DNA of 64,000 bases from an uncultured Oscillibacter sp. (GTDB taxonomy: Bacteria; Bacillota; Clostridia; Oscillospirales; Oscillospiraceae): contig CAJTKE010000008.1 of assembly GCA_910576865.1 (NCBI GenBank), positions 1 to 64,000 of the forward strand. The letters run 5' to 3'. A program made the translations under genes and the position numbers. Shown in pieces: positions 34,521 to 43,134 of the stretch; within the stretch, counting starts at the first letter, position 1; each line of letters opens with the position of its first letter. The notes beneath the pieces were generated by a model. It did not search any database. It was not told the origin of the DNA and saw only the letters and a program-made list of their open reading frames with translations.

Positions 34521-35585
34521 TTACAGCAGGCCGATCTCCTTGTAGTACTTCTCCGCGCCGGGATGGAGCGGGACCTTGATGGCGTCCAGGGAGGCCTGGG
34601 CGTCAATGTCAAAGCCGGCGTACAGCTCACAAAGCGCCTCGGTGTCCTCATACATGGCCTTGGTGATCTGATAGGCCAGATCCTCGGAGATGCGCTCCGC
34701 GTCGACGCAGAGGACCGTGGGCAGGGCCACCGTGGGGATGTCGGCGTCCTGTCCGTCATAGGAGCCGGCGGGGATCACCGTCTGGAAATACACCGCTCCC
34801 TCCCCGGTGGTCAGGGCGTCGATCTGCTCCTGGGTGAGGCCGATGACCTTGCCCTTGCCGGACATGGTGTGCTCGGTGATGACGGAGTAGGGTACGGAGG
34901 CCGTGTTGATGAAGCCGTCGATCTGCCCGTCCTTCAGCTGGTCGGAGGATTCGTTCACCCCGATATACTGGGGGACGATGTCCTTTTCCACGTCCATGCC
35001 GCAGGCGGTGAAGACCCGTTTGGCGTGGGCGTTGTCGCCGGAGCCGGGGCCCCCGATGCCGAATTTCCGCCCCGCCAGATCGGTGACGTTCTGAATGCTG
35101 TCGTCATTTTTGACCAGCATCTGGAGACAGCCGGAGTAGAGGACCACCAGGGCGCGCATGTTCGTGTAGGGCTCGCTGAAGCTCTCCGAGGAGCCGGTGT
35201 AGGCGCCCAGGCAGTCGGCCCCGTTGATCACCGCGATGTCCAGGTCGCCGGCCTGCATCAGAAGGCCGTTCTGACCGCCGCCGGTGGTGGGCTGGGCGGT
35301 GAAGGAGCCGAAGCCCTTTTCGTTGAAATACTGGGAGAGAACGGTGGAAATTGTGTAATAGCCTCCGCCGGAGGAGCCGCCGCCAAAGGCGTGGATCGCG
35401 TCCTCGCCGCCGCCGGAGGGGGCGGCGTCCTCCAGGTTCAGATCAATGCTGGTACTGGGCTTGGAGTTGGTGGAGGAGCTTTCCCCGCCGGTGGAGGCGG
35501 CGCCGCCTCCGCCGCCGCAGGCGGTCAGCGTGAAGAGGGTCGCGGTCACAAGGAGAGCCGCCAAAAGAGACCTGATCTTTTTCAT
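34521..35585 (-). CDS. TAXI-family TRAP solute-binding lipoprotein
   Basis: 354 residues. Lipoprotein signal peptide with lipobox FTLTACGGGG (Cys at 23), then a short Ser/Gly linker and a TAXI domain containing GGGSSGGGYYTIS and FGIGGPGSGDNAHAKR. It catches the substrate outside the cell and passes it to the fused permease. Located 49 bp after the opine-dehydrogenase-like gene and 80 bp before the permease, in a gap carrying a stable hairpin. Ligand unknown; TAXI proteins with known ligands bind glutamate-like or 2-oxo acids. Confidence 0.94.
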   Translation of the reverse strand: MKKIRSLLAALLVTATLFTLTACGGGGGAASTGGESSSTNSKPSTSIDLNLEDAAPSGGGEDAIHAFGGGSSGGGYYTISTVLSQYFNEKGFGSFTAQPTTGGGQNGLLMQAGDLDIAVINGADCLGAYTGSSESFSEPYTNMRALVVLYSGCLQMLVKNDDSIQNVTDLAGRKFGIGGPGSGDNAHAKRVFTACGMDVEKDIVPQYIGVNESSDQLKDGQIDGFINTASVPYSVITEHTMSGKGKVIGLTQEQIDALTTGEGAVYFQTVIPAGSYDGQDADIPTVALPTVLCVDAERISEDLAYQITKAMYEDTEALCELYAGFDIDAQASLDAIKVPLHPGAEKYYKEIGLL

Positions 35586-35634
35586 GTGTTTCTTCCTTTC
35601 TTCTCTTACCTTATCCTGTTTACCTGCATTTATG

Positions 35635-36705
35635 TCAAATCGTCATCAGACGGATGACCTCCTCCCGGGTCTTCCCGGACAGGCCGAGGGCTTCCGCCGT
35701 CCGCCCCAGCTTTCGGAAATCCTTCTCGCAGACAAGGCCGGCCAGCTGGATGAACAGATCGATGACAGGGGTGTCCACGCCGCAGACGCGGCCGAAGGTG
35801 GACAGCGGGACGAACCCGCCGGTGACGTCCTCCAGGACGAAACGGTGCTCAAAGTTTTTGGGGCTGGCGGAGCCGCGATAGGCCGTGTTGGCCTGGAGCA
35901 TGTTGTAAAGGCTGTCGGGCTGCAGCCCGTAGGCGCCCTGGAGCCACTCCCGCAGCGTCTTCACCCGGACGCCCAGCTTTTCCGCCACCAGGACCCGCTC
36001 CCTGTCGGCGTGCTCCATCAGCAGGGCGATGTGGGGCGTGATGCCCTCCATGTAGTAATCAAATGCCTCTCCGGAGTCGATTTTATTCGTGTTCATGACC
36101 GTGGGAATCACGTGCATCAGGCACCCGGAAATGGACATGGACGTCTCCAGAATGGAAGAGGCCGCCTTCAGCTGCGGATAGACCGGACGGAGGCGCTGAA
36201 GGATGCCCTCCGTGGTGCCGCTGGGATAGCCCGCCAGCAGGAGGCTTTTTTTGATGCCGGTGACGTAAATATGGCCGGGCTCCAGCTGCCGGCAGCCGTA
36301 AATCAGCGTCGGGCATTCGGCGATTTCCGGGAGGCTCTGAAGACCGGCCTGTTTCAGTGCCGCGGTGAACTCCAGAGCGCCGCCGCAGTGGCCGGGGTTC
36401 AGCACGATGGTCTGGTCCGCCGTCACCAGTCCGGCCAGCGCCCGGGCCACCGCGCCGTGGGCGTCCGTGGTGGTGACGACCATGATGATCTCCGCGCCTT
36501 GGACGGCCTCGCCGAGGTTCGGCGTGATCCGGTGGATCACCGCGCTGCCGGTCAGCCGGTTTTCCAGGGTGATGCTCCCTCTCTCCTGAAGCCGGGAAAT
36601 CTTCTCCCGGTCGATGTCGTACAAGCTGACGCTGTGCCCCAGCTGCGTCAGATGCGCGGCCATGCACTGCCCGCCGCTGCCTGCTCCGATGACTGTGAAA
36701 CGCAT
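35635..36705 (-). CDS. NAD/NADP octopine/opine dehydrogenase-family protein
   Basis: 356 residues: N-terminal Rossmann domain (GAGSGGQCMAAHL at about 7-19, then LYDIDREKI) and C-terminal all-helical octopine/nopaline dehydrogenase domain (about 190-330). The family makes or breaks secondary-amine opines (amino acid plus 2-keto acid). As first gene of a TRAP/IlvD operon it could oxidise an imported opine-like or hydroxy-acid substrate. Start at 36705 has GGGAGG 6 nt upstream; ATG at 36711 would touch that site. Catalytic activity is inferred from the family only. Confidence 0.88.
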   Translation of the reverse strand: MRFTVIGAGSGGQCMAAHLTQLGHSVSLYDIDREKISRLQERGSITLENRLTGSAVIHRITPNLGEAVQGAEIIMVVTTTDAHGAVARALAGLVTADQTIVLNPGHCGGALEFTAALKQAGLQSLPEIAECPTLIYGCRQLEPGHIYVTGIKKSLLLAGYPSGTTEGILQRLRPVYPQLKAASSILETSMSISGCLMHVIPTVMNTNKIDSGEAFDYYMEGITPHIALLMEHADRERVLVAEKLGVRVKTLREWLQGAYGLQPDSLYNMLQANTAYRGSASPKNFEHRFVLEDVTGGFVPLSTFGRVCGVDTPVIDLFIQLAGLVCEKDFRKLGRTAEALGLSGKTREEVIRLMTI

Positions 36706-36724
36706 ATCCATCCTCCCGTTCCCT

Positions 36725-36754
36725 CAACTTATTTACATAAGTATGTATAAGTTG
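36725..36754 (-). promoter_or_regulatory. Palindromic operator between promoter and first gene of the TRAP operon
   Basis: CAACTTAT-14-ATAAGTTG with perfect 8-bp outer arms, directly abutting the -10 box (36756-36761), so it would cover the transcription start. Good candidate site for the GntR repressor. Confidence 0.65.
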
Positions 36755-36755
36755 G

Positions 36756-36784
36756 ATTGTACAGGCTTTCGGCGGATTTGTCAA
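36756..36784 (-). promoter_or_regulatory. Sigma-A promoter of the opine-DH/TRAP/IlvD operon
   Basis: Minus strand TTGACA (36779-36784), 17-bp spacer, TACAAT (36756-36761); near-consensus. Confidence 0.88.
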
Positions 36785-36813
36785 GTGTTTTTTCCAGGCC
36801 GGGCAGGGCGGGA

Positions 36814-36853
36814 AAAAGCCGGCCGCGTGACGCTTTCCGTCACACGGCCGGCT
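36814..36853 (-). terminator. Terminator of the zinc-ribbon gene
   Basis: GCCGGCCGTGTGACG-GAAAG-CGTCACGCGGCCGGC followed by T5 on the minus strand, about 50 nt after the stop at 36907. Confidence 0.9.
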
Positions 36854-36906
36854 CTTTCCGGAAGGATTTTCCTGTCAGTTTTTCGCCGCCGGGCGCACGC
36901 CCCGGC

Positions 36907-37338
36907 TCAGGTCTTCGCGTTGATCTGCGCGCCGCATTTGGGGCAGGTGATGACGATTTTCCCCTTCCCCGTGGGGACCCGGCAGATGGTCTTGCAGCTC
37001 TTGCAGGTGAAGTATTTGTGCTCCTTGTCGGCGTGGCGGGCCCGGGCCCCGGCGTTCCGGTTCTTGATTCCGCAGTACCAGTTCACCCACTTCTGGTTTT
37101 CCGTCCGGCGGCGGGAGAGGTTCCTGGAGAAAGAGCGGAACAGGATCACGATCATCAGGAAGAACAGTACGCTCTCCAGCACCCGGACGGCCAGTCCCTT
37201 CTTCAAAAAGAAGCAGATCAGCTCCGCCGCCCACAGCACGAGGTAGCCCCGGAACAGGGCCTGATTCAGCTGGTCCCATCCGTTGCGTCCGTACATGAAG
37301 CGGGCGACGGCTCCGCCGATTTTCTGGAAGAATCCCAT
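36907..37338 (-). CDS. Membrane protein with C-terminal zinc ribbon, function unknown
   Basis: 143 residues. Amphipathic N-terminus (MGFFQKIGGAVARFMYGRNG), two hydrophobic segments (about 30-47 and 53-70), a basic linker, and a zinc ribbon (YFTCKSCKTICRVPTGKGK, CPKCGAQI). Start at 37338 has AAAGGAG 10 nt upstream. I know similar unannotated proteins in gut Clostridia, but no function. It stands alone with its own terminator and is divergent from htpG. Confidence 0.8.
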   Translation of the reverse strand: MGFFQKIGGAVARFMYGRNGWDQLNQALFRGYLVLWAAELICFFLKKGLAVRVLESVLFFLMIVILFRSFSRNLSRRRTENQKWVNWYCGIKNRNAGARARHADKEHKYFTCKSCKTICRVPTGKGKIVITCPKCGAQINAKT

Positions 37339-37513
37339 ACGCTTGAACTCCTTTGCCGGTCCTGTCTGTTTGATGCATTCCATTTTACTCGCAACCGGCG
37401 GGACAAACAACCGCTTTGGGCGGAAATTTACAAAATGGTCATTTATTTTCCAGGGGCCCTGTGCTATATTTTAGAGTTGTTATTAAATTGAAAGAAGGAA
37501 GTGTATCCAAATC

Positions 37514-39397
37514 ATGGCAAAGAAGCAGTTCAAAGCGGAATCCAAGCGGCTCCTGGATCTGATGATCAACTCCATCTACACCCACAAGGAGATCTTCCTC
37601 CGGGAGATCATCTCCAACGCCTCCGACGCCTGTGACAAGCTCTGTTACCAGGCCCTGACGGACAGCGCCGTGGGCATGGACCGGGGGGATTTCAAGATCG
37701 AGATCACCGCGGACAAGGACGCCCGGACCCTGACCGTCTCCGACAACGGCATCGGCATGGACAGGGCGGACCTGGAGAACAACCTGGGCATCATCGCCTC
37801 CTCCGGCTCCTACAAGTTCAAGCAGGAGCTGGGGGACGACGCCGGGGAGACCGACGTCATCGGCCAGTTCGGCGTGGGCTTCTACTCCGCCTTCATGGTC
37901 TCCGACCAGATCACCGTGGTAACCCGGAAGCATGGTTCCGAAACCGGGTACAAGTGGCAGTCCTCCGGGGCCGACGGGTACACGATTTCCGAGTGCGAAA
38001 AGGAAACCGTGGGTACGGACATCGTCATGCACATCAAGCCCGACACGGACGACGAGAAATACTCTGAGTTCCTGGAGAACTGGCGGCTCCAGGAGCTGGT
38101 GCGGAAGTACTCCGACTACATCCGCTTCCCCATCCGCATGGAGGTCTCCAAGACCCGCAAAAAAGAGGATTCCCCCGAGGACAAGCCCGAGTACGAGACC
38201 TACACCGAGGTGGAGACCCTCAACTCCATGGTGCCCATCTGGCAGCGGGCCAAGAGCGAGGTCACCCAGGACGAGTACTTCAAATTCTACCGGGACAAGT
38301 TCCACGACTACGCCGACCCCCAGCGAGTCATTCCCGTCTCCGTGGAGGGCAGCGTCACCTACAAGGCCCTGCTCTTCGTCCCCGGGGCCGCGCCCTTCGA
38401 CTACTACACCAAGGACTTCGAGAAGGGGCTCCAGCTCTACTCCAACGGCGTGCTCATCATGGACAAGTGCGCCGACCTCCTGCCGGAGCACTTCCGCTTC
38501 GTCCGGGGCGTGGTGGATTCTCCGGACCTGAGCCTGAACATCTCCCGGGAGCTCCTTCAGCACGACCGGCAGCTGAAGGTCATCGCCGGAAATCTGGAGA
38601 AGAAGATCAAGGCGGACCTGGGAAAATTCCTCTCCGAGGACCGGGAGGGGTACCAGAAATTCTGGAAGAACTTCGGCCGCCAGCTGAAGTACGGCGTGGT
38701 GAACGAGTACGGGCGGCACAAGGACCTGCTTCAGGACCTGCTGCTGTTCTACTCCTCCACGGAGAAAAAGCCCGTCACCCTGGACGAGTACGTCTCCCGG
38801 ATGAAGGAGGACCAGAAGTATCTCTATTACGCCGCCGGGGAGACCGTGGACAAGATCGACAAGCTCCCCCAGACCGAGGGCCTCCGGGACGCGGGGACGG
38901 AAATCCTCTACTTCACCGAGGAGGTGGACGAGTTCTGCGCCCAGACCCTCCGGTCTTACAAGGACAAGGAGTTCCGCTCCGTCCTGGACCAGGAGATCGA
39001 GGAGGGCGCCGAGAAAAAGGCCGAGGAGGAGGCCGAGGCCCACAAGGCCGTCTTCGACTTCGTGAAGGAGACCTTGGGGGACAGGATCAAGGAGGTCAAG
39101 GCCAGCGCCCGGCTGAAGTCCCACCCCGTCTGCCTCACCGCCGGGGAGGGGCTGAGCTTCGAGATGGAGAAGTATTTCCAGGCCGTCCAGCCGGACTCCG
39201 GCCTCAAGGCGGAGCGCATCCTGGAGCTGAACGTGGAGCACCCGGCCTTCCAGGCCCTGGAGGCCGCGGTGGAGGCGGACGGCGAGAAGGCGAAGGCCTA
39301 CGCGGAGCTTCTTTACAATCAGGCCCTCCTCATCGCGGGCTTGCCGCTGGAGGACCCCTCCGGGTATACGGATTTGGTCTGCGGATTGATGAAATAA
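37514..39397 (+). CDS. htpG: Molecular chaperone HtpG (Hsp90)
   Basis: 627 residues, full length. N-terminal GHKL ATPase with NASDACDKLCYQALTD, DNGIGMDRADL and GQFGVGFYSAFMV, middle domain with NISRELLQHDRQLK (catalytic Arg/Gln loop) and C-terminal dimerisation domain. ATP-driven folding chaperone. Preceded by GAAAGAAGGAAG and a TATATT-containing promoter-like region (37450-37475), with no CIRCE element visible. Followed by a strong terminator. Confidence 0.98.
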   Translation: MAKKQFKAESKRLLDLMINSIYTHKEIFLREIISNASDACDKLCYQALTDSAVGMDRGDFKIEITADKDARTLTVSDNGIGMDRADLENNLGIIASSGSYKFKQELGDDAGETDVIGQFGVGFYSAFMVSDQITVVTRKHGSETGYKWQSSGADGYTISECEKETVGTDIVMHIKPDTDDEKYSEFLENWRLQELVRKYSDYIRFPIRMEVSKTRKKEDSPEDKPEYETYTEVETLNSMVPIWQRAKSEVTQDEYFKFYRDKFHDYADPQRVIPVSVEGSVTYKALLFVPGAAPFDYYTKDFEKGLQLYSNGVLIMDKCADLLPEHFRFVRGVVDSPDLSLNISRELLQHDRQLKVIAGNLEKKIKADLGKFLSEDREGYQKFWKNFGRQLKYGVVNEYGRHKDLLQDLLLFYSSTEKKPVTLDEYVSRMKEDQKYLYYAAGETVDKIDKLPQTEGLRDAGTEILYFTEEVDEFCAQTLRSYKDKEFRSVLDQEIEEGAEKKAEEEAEAHKAVFDFVKETLGDRIKEVKASARLKSHPVCLTAGEGLSFEMEKYFQAVQPDSGLKAERILELNVEHPAFQALEAAVEADGEKAKAYAELLYNQALLIAGLPLEDPSGYTDLVCGLMK

Positions 39398-39406
39398 GAA
39401 AGGGAA

Positions 39407-39436
39407 GGGACCCGGCTCAAGGCCGGGTCCCGTTTT
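39407..39436. terminator. Terminator between htpG and FecR/LRR copy 2
   Basis: GGGACCCGGC-TCAAG-GCCGGGTCCC followed by GTTTTG, between convergent genes. Confidence 0.93.
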
Positions 39437-39437
39437 G

Positions 39438-41498
39438 TCAGGGGATGGGGTTGTTGTCCTTGTCATAGACCGTGGCCCTGTCGGGGATGACATCGGTTTT
39501 GCCGCTTGTAAGCGCCGTCCATTCCGCCGCCGTCCCGCCAAAGCGGATGGTTTGCAGATTCTGGCAATAATAGAAGGCGTAGTCTTCCAAGCTGGTCACA
39601 CTCCCTGGAATCGTCACAGAGGTCAGGCCGCAGTTTGAAAAGGCGGAGCCCTTGATGGTAGTGACGCCCTCCGGGATGTCCACGGAGGCCAAACTGGCGC
39701 AGTAAATAAACGCGCTGCTTTCTATGGTTGTGACGGTGGAAGGGATGGTCACGGAGGCCAGGCTGGTACAGTTGTCAAAGGCGTATTCCCCAATGCTGGT
39801 GACGCCCTCGGGAATGGCCACGCTGGTCAGGCCGCTATAGGCGAAAACGTTTCCTCCTATAGTTTTCACACTGCCGGGAATAGTCACGCTGGTCAAGCCG
39901 GAGCATCTATAAAAGGCGGAGTCCCCAATGCTGGTGACGCCCTCGGGAATGACTATGCGGGTCAGGCCGGAGCCATTAAAGGCGGAGTCCCCTATGCTTG
40001 TGACGCTGTCCGGGATGGTCACGGAGGCCAGGCTGGAGCAGCTCTGAAAGGCGTAGCCCCCAATGCCGGTGACGCCTTCCAGCAGCACCACATTCTCGAC
40101 AGTGGACTGATACTCGTTCCACTCAGCGCCTGATATACCCGGTACCGATTTCTTGGCAATGGTCAATGTCTTGGTTCCCTGGTCGAAGTACCAGTCGGCC
40201 CAGTGGGCGAACAGCTCCGTTTCAGCGTCGAAAACCTTGCCGGAGGAGACTGACTCGCCGCCGTCCGCGGCGGTGTACCATCCGGTAAACACCTGACCCG
40301 CCAGGACAGGCACCTCCGGCCAGTCGAGGACCTTTCCGGTTTCGTCCGTCCGGGAGATGATCGCCCCGATATTCGTGCCCCATATTCCGCCGTTGGCGTT
40401 GAAAACCACGGGGTAGGTCACCGGCTCCGGCGGTGTGGGGTCCGGGTCGGGGTCCGGGTCAGGCTCCGGGCCGGGGTCAGGGTCGGGGTCCGGATCAGGG
40501 TCCGGCGTCGGGTCCGGAGGCGTGGGTGTCGGGGTGCTTCCGCTGTCGCCGGAGTCGGAGCTGTCATCCCGGTCCGGCGTCTCCGGCGCGGGGGCGGGCT
40601 TTTCAATGGGCTTGCTGGGGGAGATGCTGTCCGGCTGCTTCTCCAGCTCCTTCTCGACCTCCTCGATCCGGTCGTGGAGGTCGTCCTCGTCCTCGTCTTC
40701 CCGCCGGTCCGACTCGTCAAGGACCTCCTTTGTGGCGCTCTCCCGGTCCGGAGTGCGGCCGCTGGGGTCGCCCCCGGCCACGGAGGCGAGGTCCCGGGGG
40801 ATGTCCAGGCCGGTCTCCCGCTCAATCTTGTCGCACAAGGGAATGTCCCGGGTCAGGTCCGTCAGGGCGAAGCCGGGGATGTCCTCCACGGTGAACTCCT
40901 CCCGGAGGATGTCGCACTTGTCGCCGCCCCGCTCCTGGGGGTACACGACGCAGGTCACCCGCTCGCCGCCCCGGACGGGCTCGGCCTTGATCTGGTTGGT
41001 CACCGGGTCCATGACGGAGCATTCCACCGTGCCCTCCAGCACGGAAATCTCCGTGGTCCAGCGGTCCACCACCCGAATCCATCCGCTGGTCCCCCGGATG
41101 CCCACCACGGTGGTGGAGGTGTGGATGTTCATGGACTCGTCGTCCTCCAGGGGCTCCGCCACGTCGAAGAAGATATTCCCGGAGCAGAGGAGAACCTCCA
41201 GTCGTTTGCCATCCTTTCGGACCTCGACTTCGCTGGCGGCGTCCTCCTTGAGGAGTTTGCTGTCGTCCAGGTTGATCCAGGCGTAGCTTTCCTCGTCTGT
41301 CTCGACGTGGTAGCCGTTGTAGAGGCGCATGTTCTTCAGCAGGGAAACGGACTTTCCGCTGCTTTTGCTGATTTCCACCGTTCCGGTGGTCTTGGTCAGG
41401 CGGATCACCGCCGCCGTCTCCGCCGCCAGGGCGGGGAGGGTCAGGCCCAGCGTCAGGGTCAGGGCCAGGGCCAGGGACAGAAGTTTCTTTCTCAGCAT
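39438..41498 (-). CDS. Secreted FecR-domain/leucine-rich-repeat (BspA-like) surface protein, copy 2
   Basis: 686 residues. Signal peptide (MLRKKLLSLALALTLTLGL, cleavage near ALAAE at 26), a FecR domain almost identical to copy 1, acidic coiled region, Asp-Pro repeat linker (about 335-375, coded by near-repeats at 40434-40510), an InlB/Flg_new-type repeat diverged from copies 1 and 3, then about nine BspA LRR_5 repeats (SVTIPDSVTSIGDSAFNGS) ending in KDNNPIP. Unlike copy 1 it is monocistronic with its own consensus promoter (41544-41572). No cell-wall anchor motif is visible. Confidence 0.88.
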   Translation of the reverse strand: MLRKKLLSLALALTLTLGLTLPALAAETAAVIRLTKTTGTVEISKSSGKSVSLLKNMRLYNGYHVETDEESYAWINLDDSKLLKEDAASEVEVRKDGKRLEVLLCSGNIFFDVAEPLEDDESMNIHTSTTVVGIRGTSGWIRVVDRWTTEISVLEGTVECSVMDPVTNQIKAEPVRGGERVTCVVYPQERGGDKCDILREEFTVEDIPGFALTDLTRDIPLCDKIERETGLDIPRDLASVAGGDPSGRTPDRESATKEVLDESDRREDEDEDDLHDRIEEVEKELEKQPDSISPSKPIEKPAPAPETPDRDDSSDSGDSGSTPTPTPPDPTPDPDPDPDPDPGPEPDPDPDPDPTPPEPVTYPVVFNANGGIWGTNIGAIISRTDETGKVLDWPEVPVLAGQVFTGWYTAADGGESVSSGKVFDAETELFAHWADWYFDQGTKTLTIAKKSVPGISGAEWNEYQSTVENVVLLEGVTGIGGYAFQSCSSLASVTIPDSVTSIGDSAFNGSGLTRIVIPEGVTSIGDSAFYRCSGLTSVTIPGSVKTIGGNVFAYSGLTSVAIPEGVTSIGEYAFDNCTSLASVTIPSTVTTIESSAFIYCASLASVDIPEGVTTIKGSAFSNCGLTSVTIPGSVTSLEDYAFYYCQNLQTIRFGGTAAEWTALTSGKTDVIPDRATVYDKDNNPIP

Positions 41499-41543
41499 GT
41501 CCGCACATCCTCTTCGCGGTTTTTTGTAAAACATCAAACCTGA

Positions 41544-41572
41544 TTGTACCAGGGATTCCGGCGGATTGCAAC
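41544..41572 (-). promoter_or_regulatory. Sigma-A promoter of FecR/LRR copy 2
   Basis: Minus strand TTGCAA (41567-41572), 17-bp spacer, TACAAT (41544-41549). Confidence 0.85.
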
Positions 41573-41597
41573 CGGGATTTGACGGGTTCCCCCGGCC

Positions 41598-41626
41598 TTG
41601 CCAGACCGGCGGCGCTGTGCTATACT
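41598..41626 (+). promoter_or_regulatory. Sigma-A promoter of the second MATE gene
   Basis: TTGCCA (41598-41603), 17-bp spacer, TATACT (41621-41626), divergent from the copy 2 promoter. Confidence 0.85.
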
Positions 41627-41662
41627 GAGGGGTAATTTGTAAAAACAAAAGGAGCGTACGCC

Positions 41663-43045
41663 ATGAATCAGAAAAGCGTGGACCTTGGCAGCGGAAAGGT
41701 GAGCCGTCTGCTGTTCTCCCTGGCCCTGCCCACCATCACGTCCCAGATCGTCAACATGCTGTACAACCTTGTGGACCGGGTCTACATCGGCCACATGCGG
41801 CCCGTGGACACCGTGGGGGCCCTGGCCCTCACCGGCGTGGGGGTCTGCCTGCCCATCATCATGGTCATCTCCGCCTTCGCGGCGCTGGTGGGCATGGGCG
41901 GCGCGCCCCGGGCCTCCATCCAGGAGGGCCGAAAGGACCCGGAGGGCTCCCAGAACATCATGGGCAACAGCTTCACCCTGCTGGTGATCACCGCCCTGGT
42001 CCTGACTCTGGTGTTCCAGCTGTTTGCCGAGCCCCTGCTGCTGACCTTCGGCGCCAGCGAGGACACCATCGGCTATGCCCTGGACTACATGAAGATCTAT
42101 TCCCTGGGCACCCTCTTTGTCCAGGTGACCCTGGGCATGAACGCCTATATCACCGCCCAGGGCTTCACCACCGTCAGCATGAAAACCGTCCTCATCGGCG
42201 CGGGGCTGAACACGCTGCTGGACCCGGTCTTCATCTTCGGCCTGGGGATGGGCGTCCGGGGGGCGGCCCTGGCCACGATTCTCTCCCAGGCGGTTTCCGC
42301 CGCGTGGGTCCTCCGCTTCCTCACCGGACCGAAGACGAAATGGCGCCTGCGGTGGGAGTACCTCCGGCCCCGGCCCAAGGTTTTTCTGCCTTGCCTTGCC
42401 CTGGGCCTGTCCCCCTTCATCATGCAGTCCACGGAGAGCCTCATCGCCGTGTGCTTCAACTCCTCCCTGCTGAAATACGGCGGAAACGTGGCCGTGGGGG
42501 CCATGACGGTGCTGACCAGCATGATGCAGTTCGCCATGATGCCCCTCCAGGGCCTGAGCCAGGGGGCTCAGCCCATCATCAGCTACAATTTCGGCGCCCG
42601 GAACGCCCGGCGGGTGAAGGACGCCTTCAAATGCCTCCTGCGCTCCTGCGTGATTTACTCGGCGGTCCTCTGGGCGGTGGTGCAGCTGTTCCCCCGGGTC
42701 TTCGTGCAGATTTTCAACAACGCCCCGGAGCTGGTGGACTACGCCGCCCGGGCCCTGCGAATCTACATGGGCACCACCTGCCTCTTCGGCATCCAGATCG
42801 CCTGCCAGCAGACCTTCGTGGCCCTGGGGAACGCCAAGACCTCCCTTTTCCTGGCGGTGCTGCGGAAGATCATTTTGCTGATCCCCCTGATCTACATCCT
42901 GCCGAACTTCTTCGCCGACAAGGCCTTCGCCGTCTTCCTGGCGGAGCCGGTGGCGGACTTCCTGGCGGTGTGCGCCACCGCCTCCATGTTCGCCGTCCAG
43001 TTCAAGCGGAGCATGGCGGAGCTGGAGGGCGGCGGGGCCGGGTGA
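41663..43045 (+). CDS. MATE-family efflux transporter (second)
   Basis: 460 residues, about 12 TM helices in two repeats (LPTITSQIVNMLYNLVDRVY in the first). Belongs to the DinF/NorM-like MATE branch common in Clostridia; the motifs PLQGLSQGAQPIISYNFGA and GLGMGVRGAALATILSQ are typical. Start ATG 41663 with AAAAGGAG upstream. It is enclosed by two inverted FecR/LRR paralogs, the 5' ends of which face it. Substrate unknown. Confidence 0.95.
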   Translation: MNQKSVDLGSGKVSRLLFSLALPTITSQIVNMLYNLVDRVYIGHMRPVDTVGALALTGVGVCLPIIMVISAFAALVGMGGAPRASIQEGRKDPEGSQNIMGNSFTLLVITALVLTLVFQLFAEPLLLTFGASEDTIGYALDYMKIYSLGTLFVQVTLGMNAYITAQGFTTVSMKTVLIGAGLNTLLDPVFIFGLGMGVRGAALATILSQAVSAAWVLRFLTGPKTKWRLRWEYLRPRPKVFLPCLALGLSPFIMQSTESLIAVCFNSSLLKYGGNVAVGAMTVLTSMMQFAMMPLQGLSQGAQPIISYNFGARNARRVKDAFKCLLRSCVIYSAVLWAVVQLFPRVFVQIFNNAPELVDYAARALRIYMGTTCLFGIQIACQQTFVALGNAKTSLFLAVLRKIILLIPLIYILPNFFADKAFAVFLAEPVADFLAVCATASMFAVQFKRSMAELEGGGAG

Positions 43046-43070
43046 GGGGGCTCGGCGGTCCTCGCCCCGG

Positions 43071-43099
43071 TTGCAATTTGTCAAAACCCCTGCTATAAT
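43071..43099 (+). promoter_or_regulatory. Sigma-A promoter of FecR/LRR copy 3
   Basis: TTGCAA (43071-43076), 17-bp spacer, TATAAT (43094-43099); intact although the gene downstream is frameshifted. Confidence 0.85.
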
Positions 43100-43134
43100 A
43101 TAGTGGAAATTTTTTGCCGGGAGGAATGATCGGC

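Noticed and set aside
40430..40515. Short repeated DNA in the FecR/LRR copy 2 linker as a possible CRISPR-like array
   Set aside because: It is an in-frame Asp-Pro codon repeat without spacers; the same linker type occurs in copies 1 and 3.
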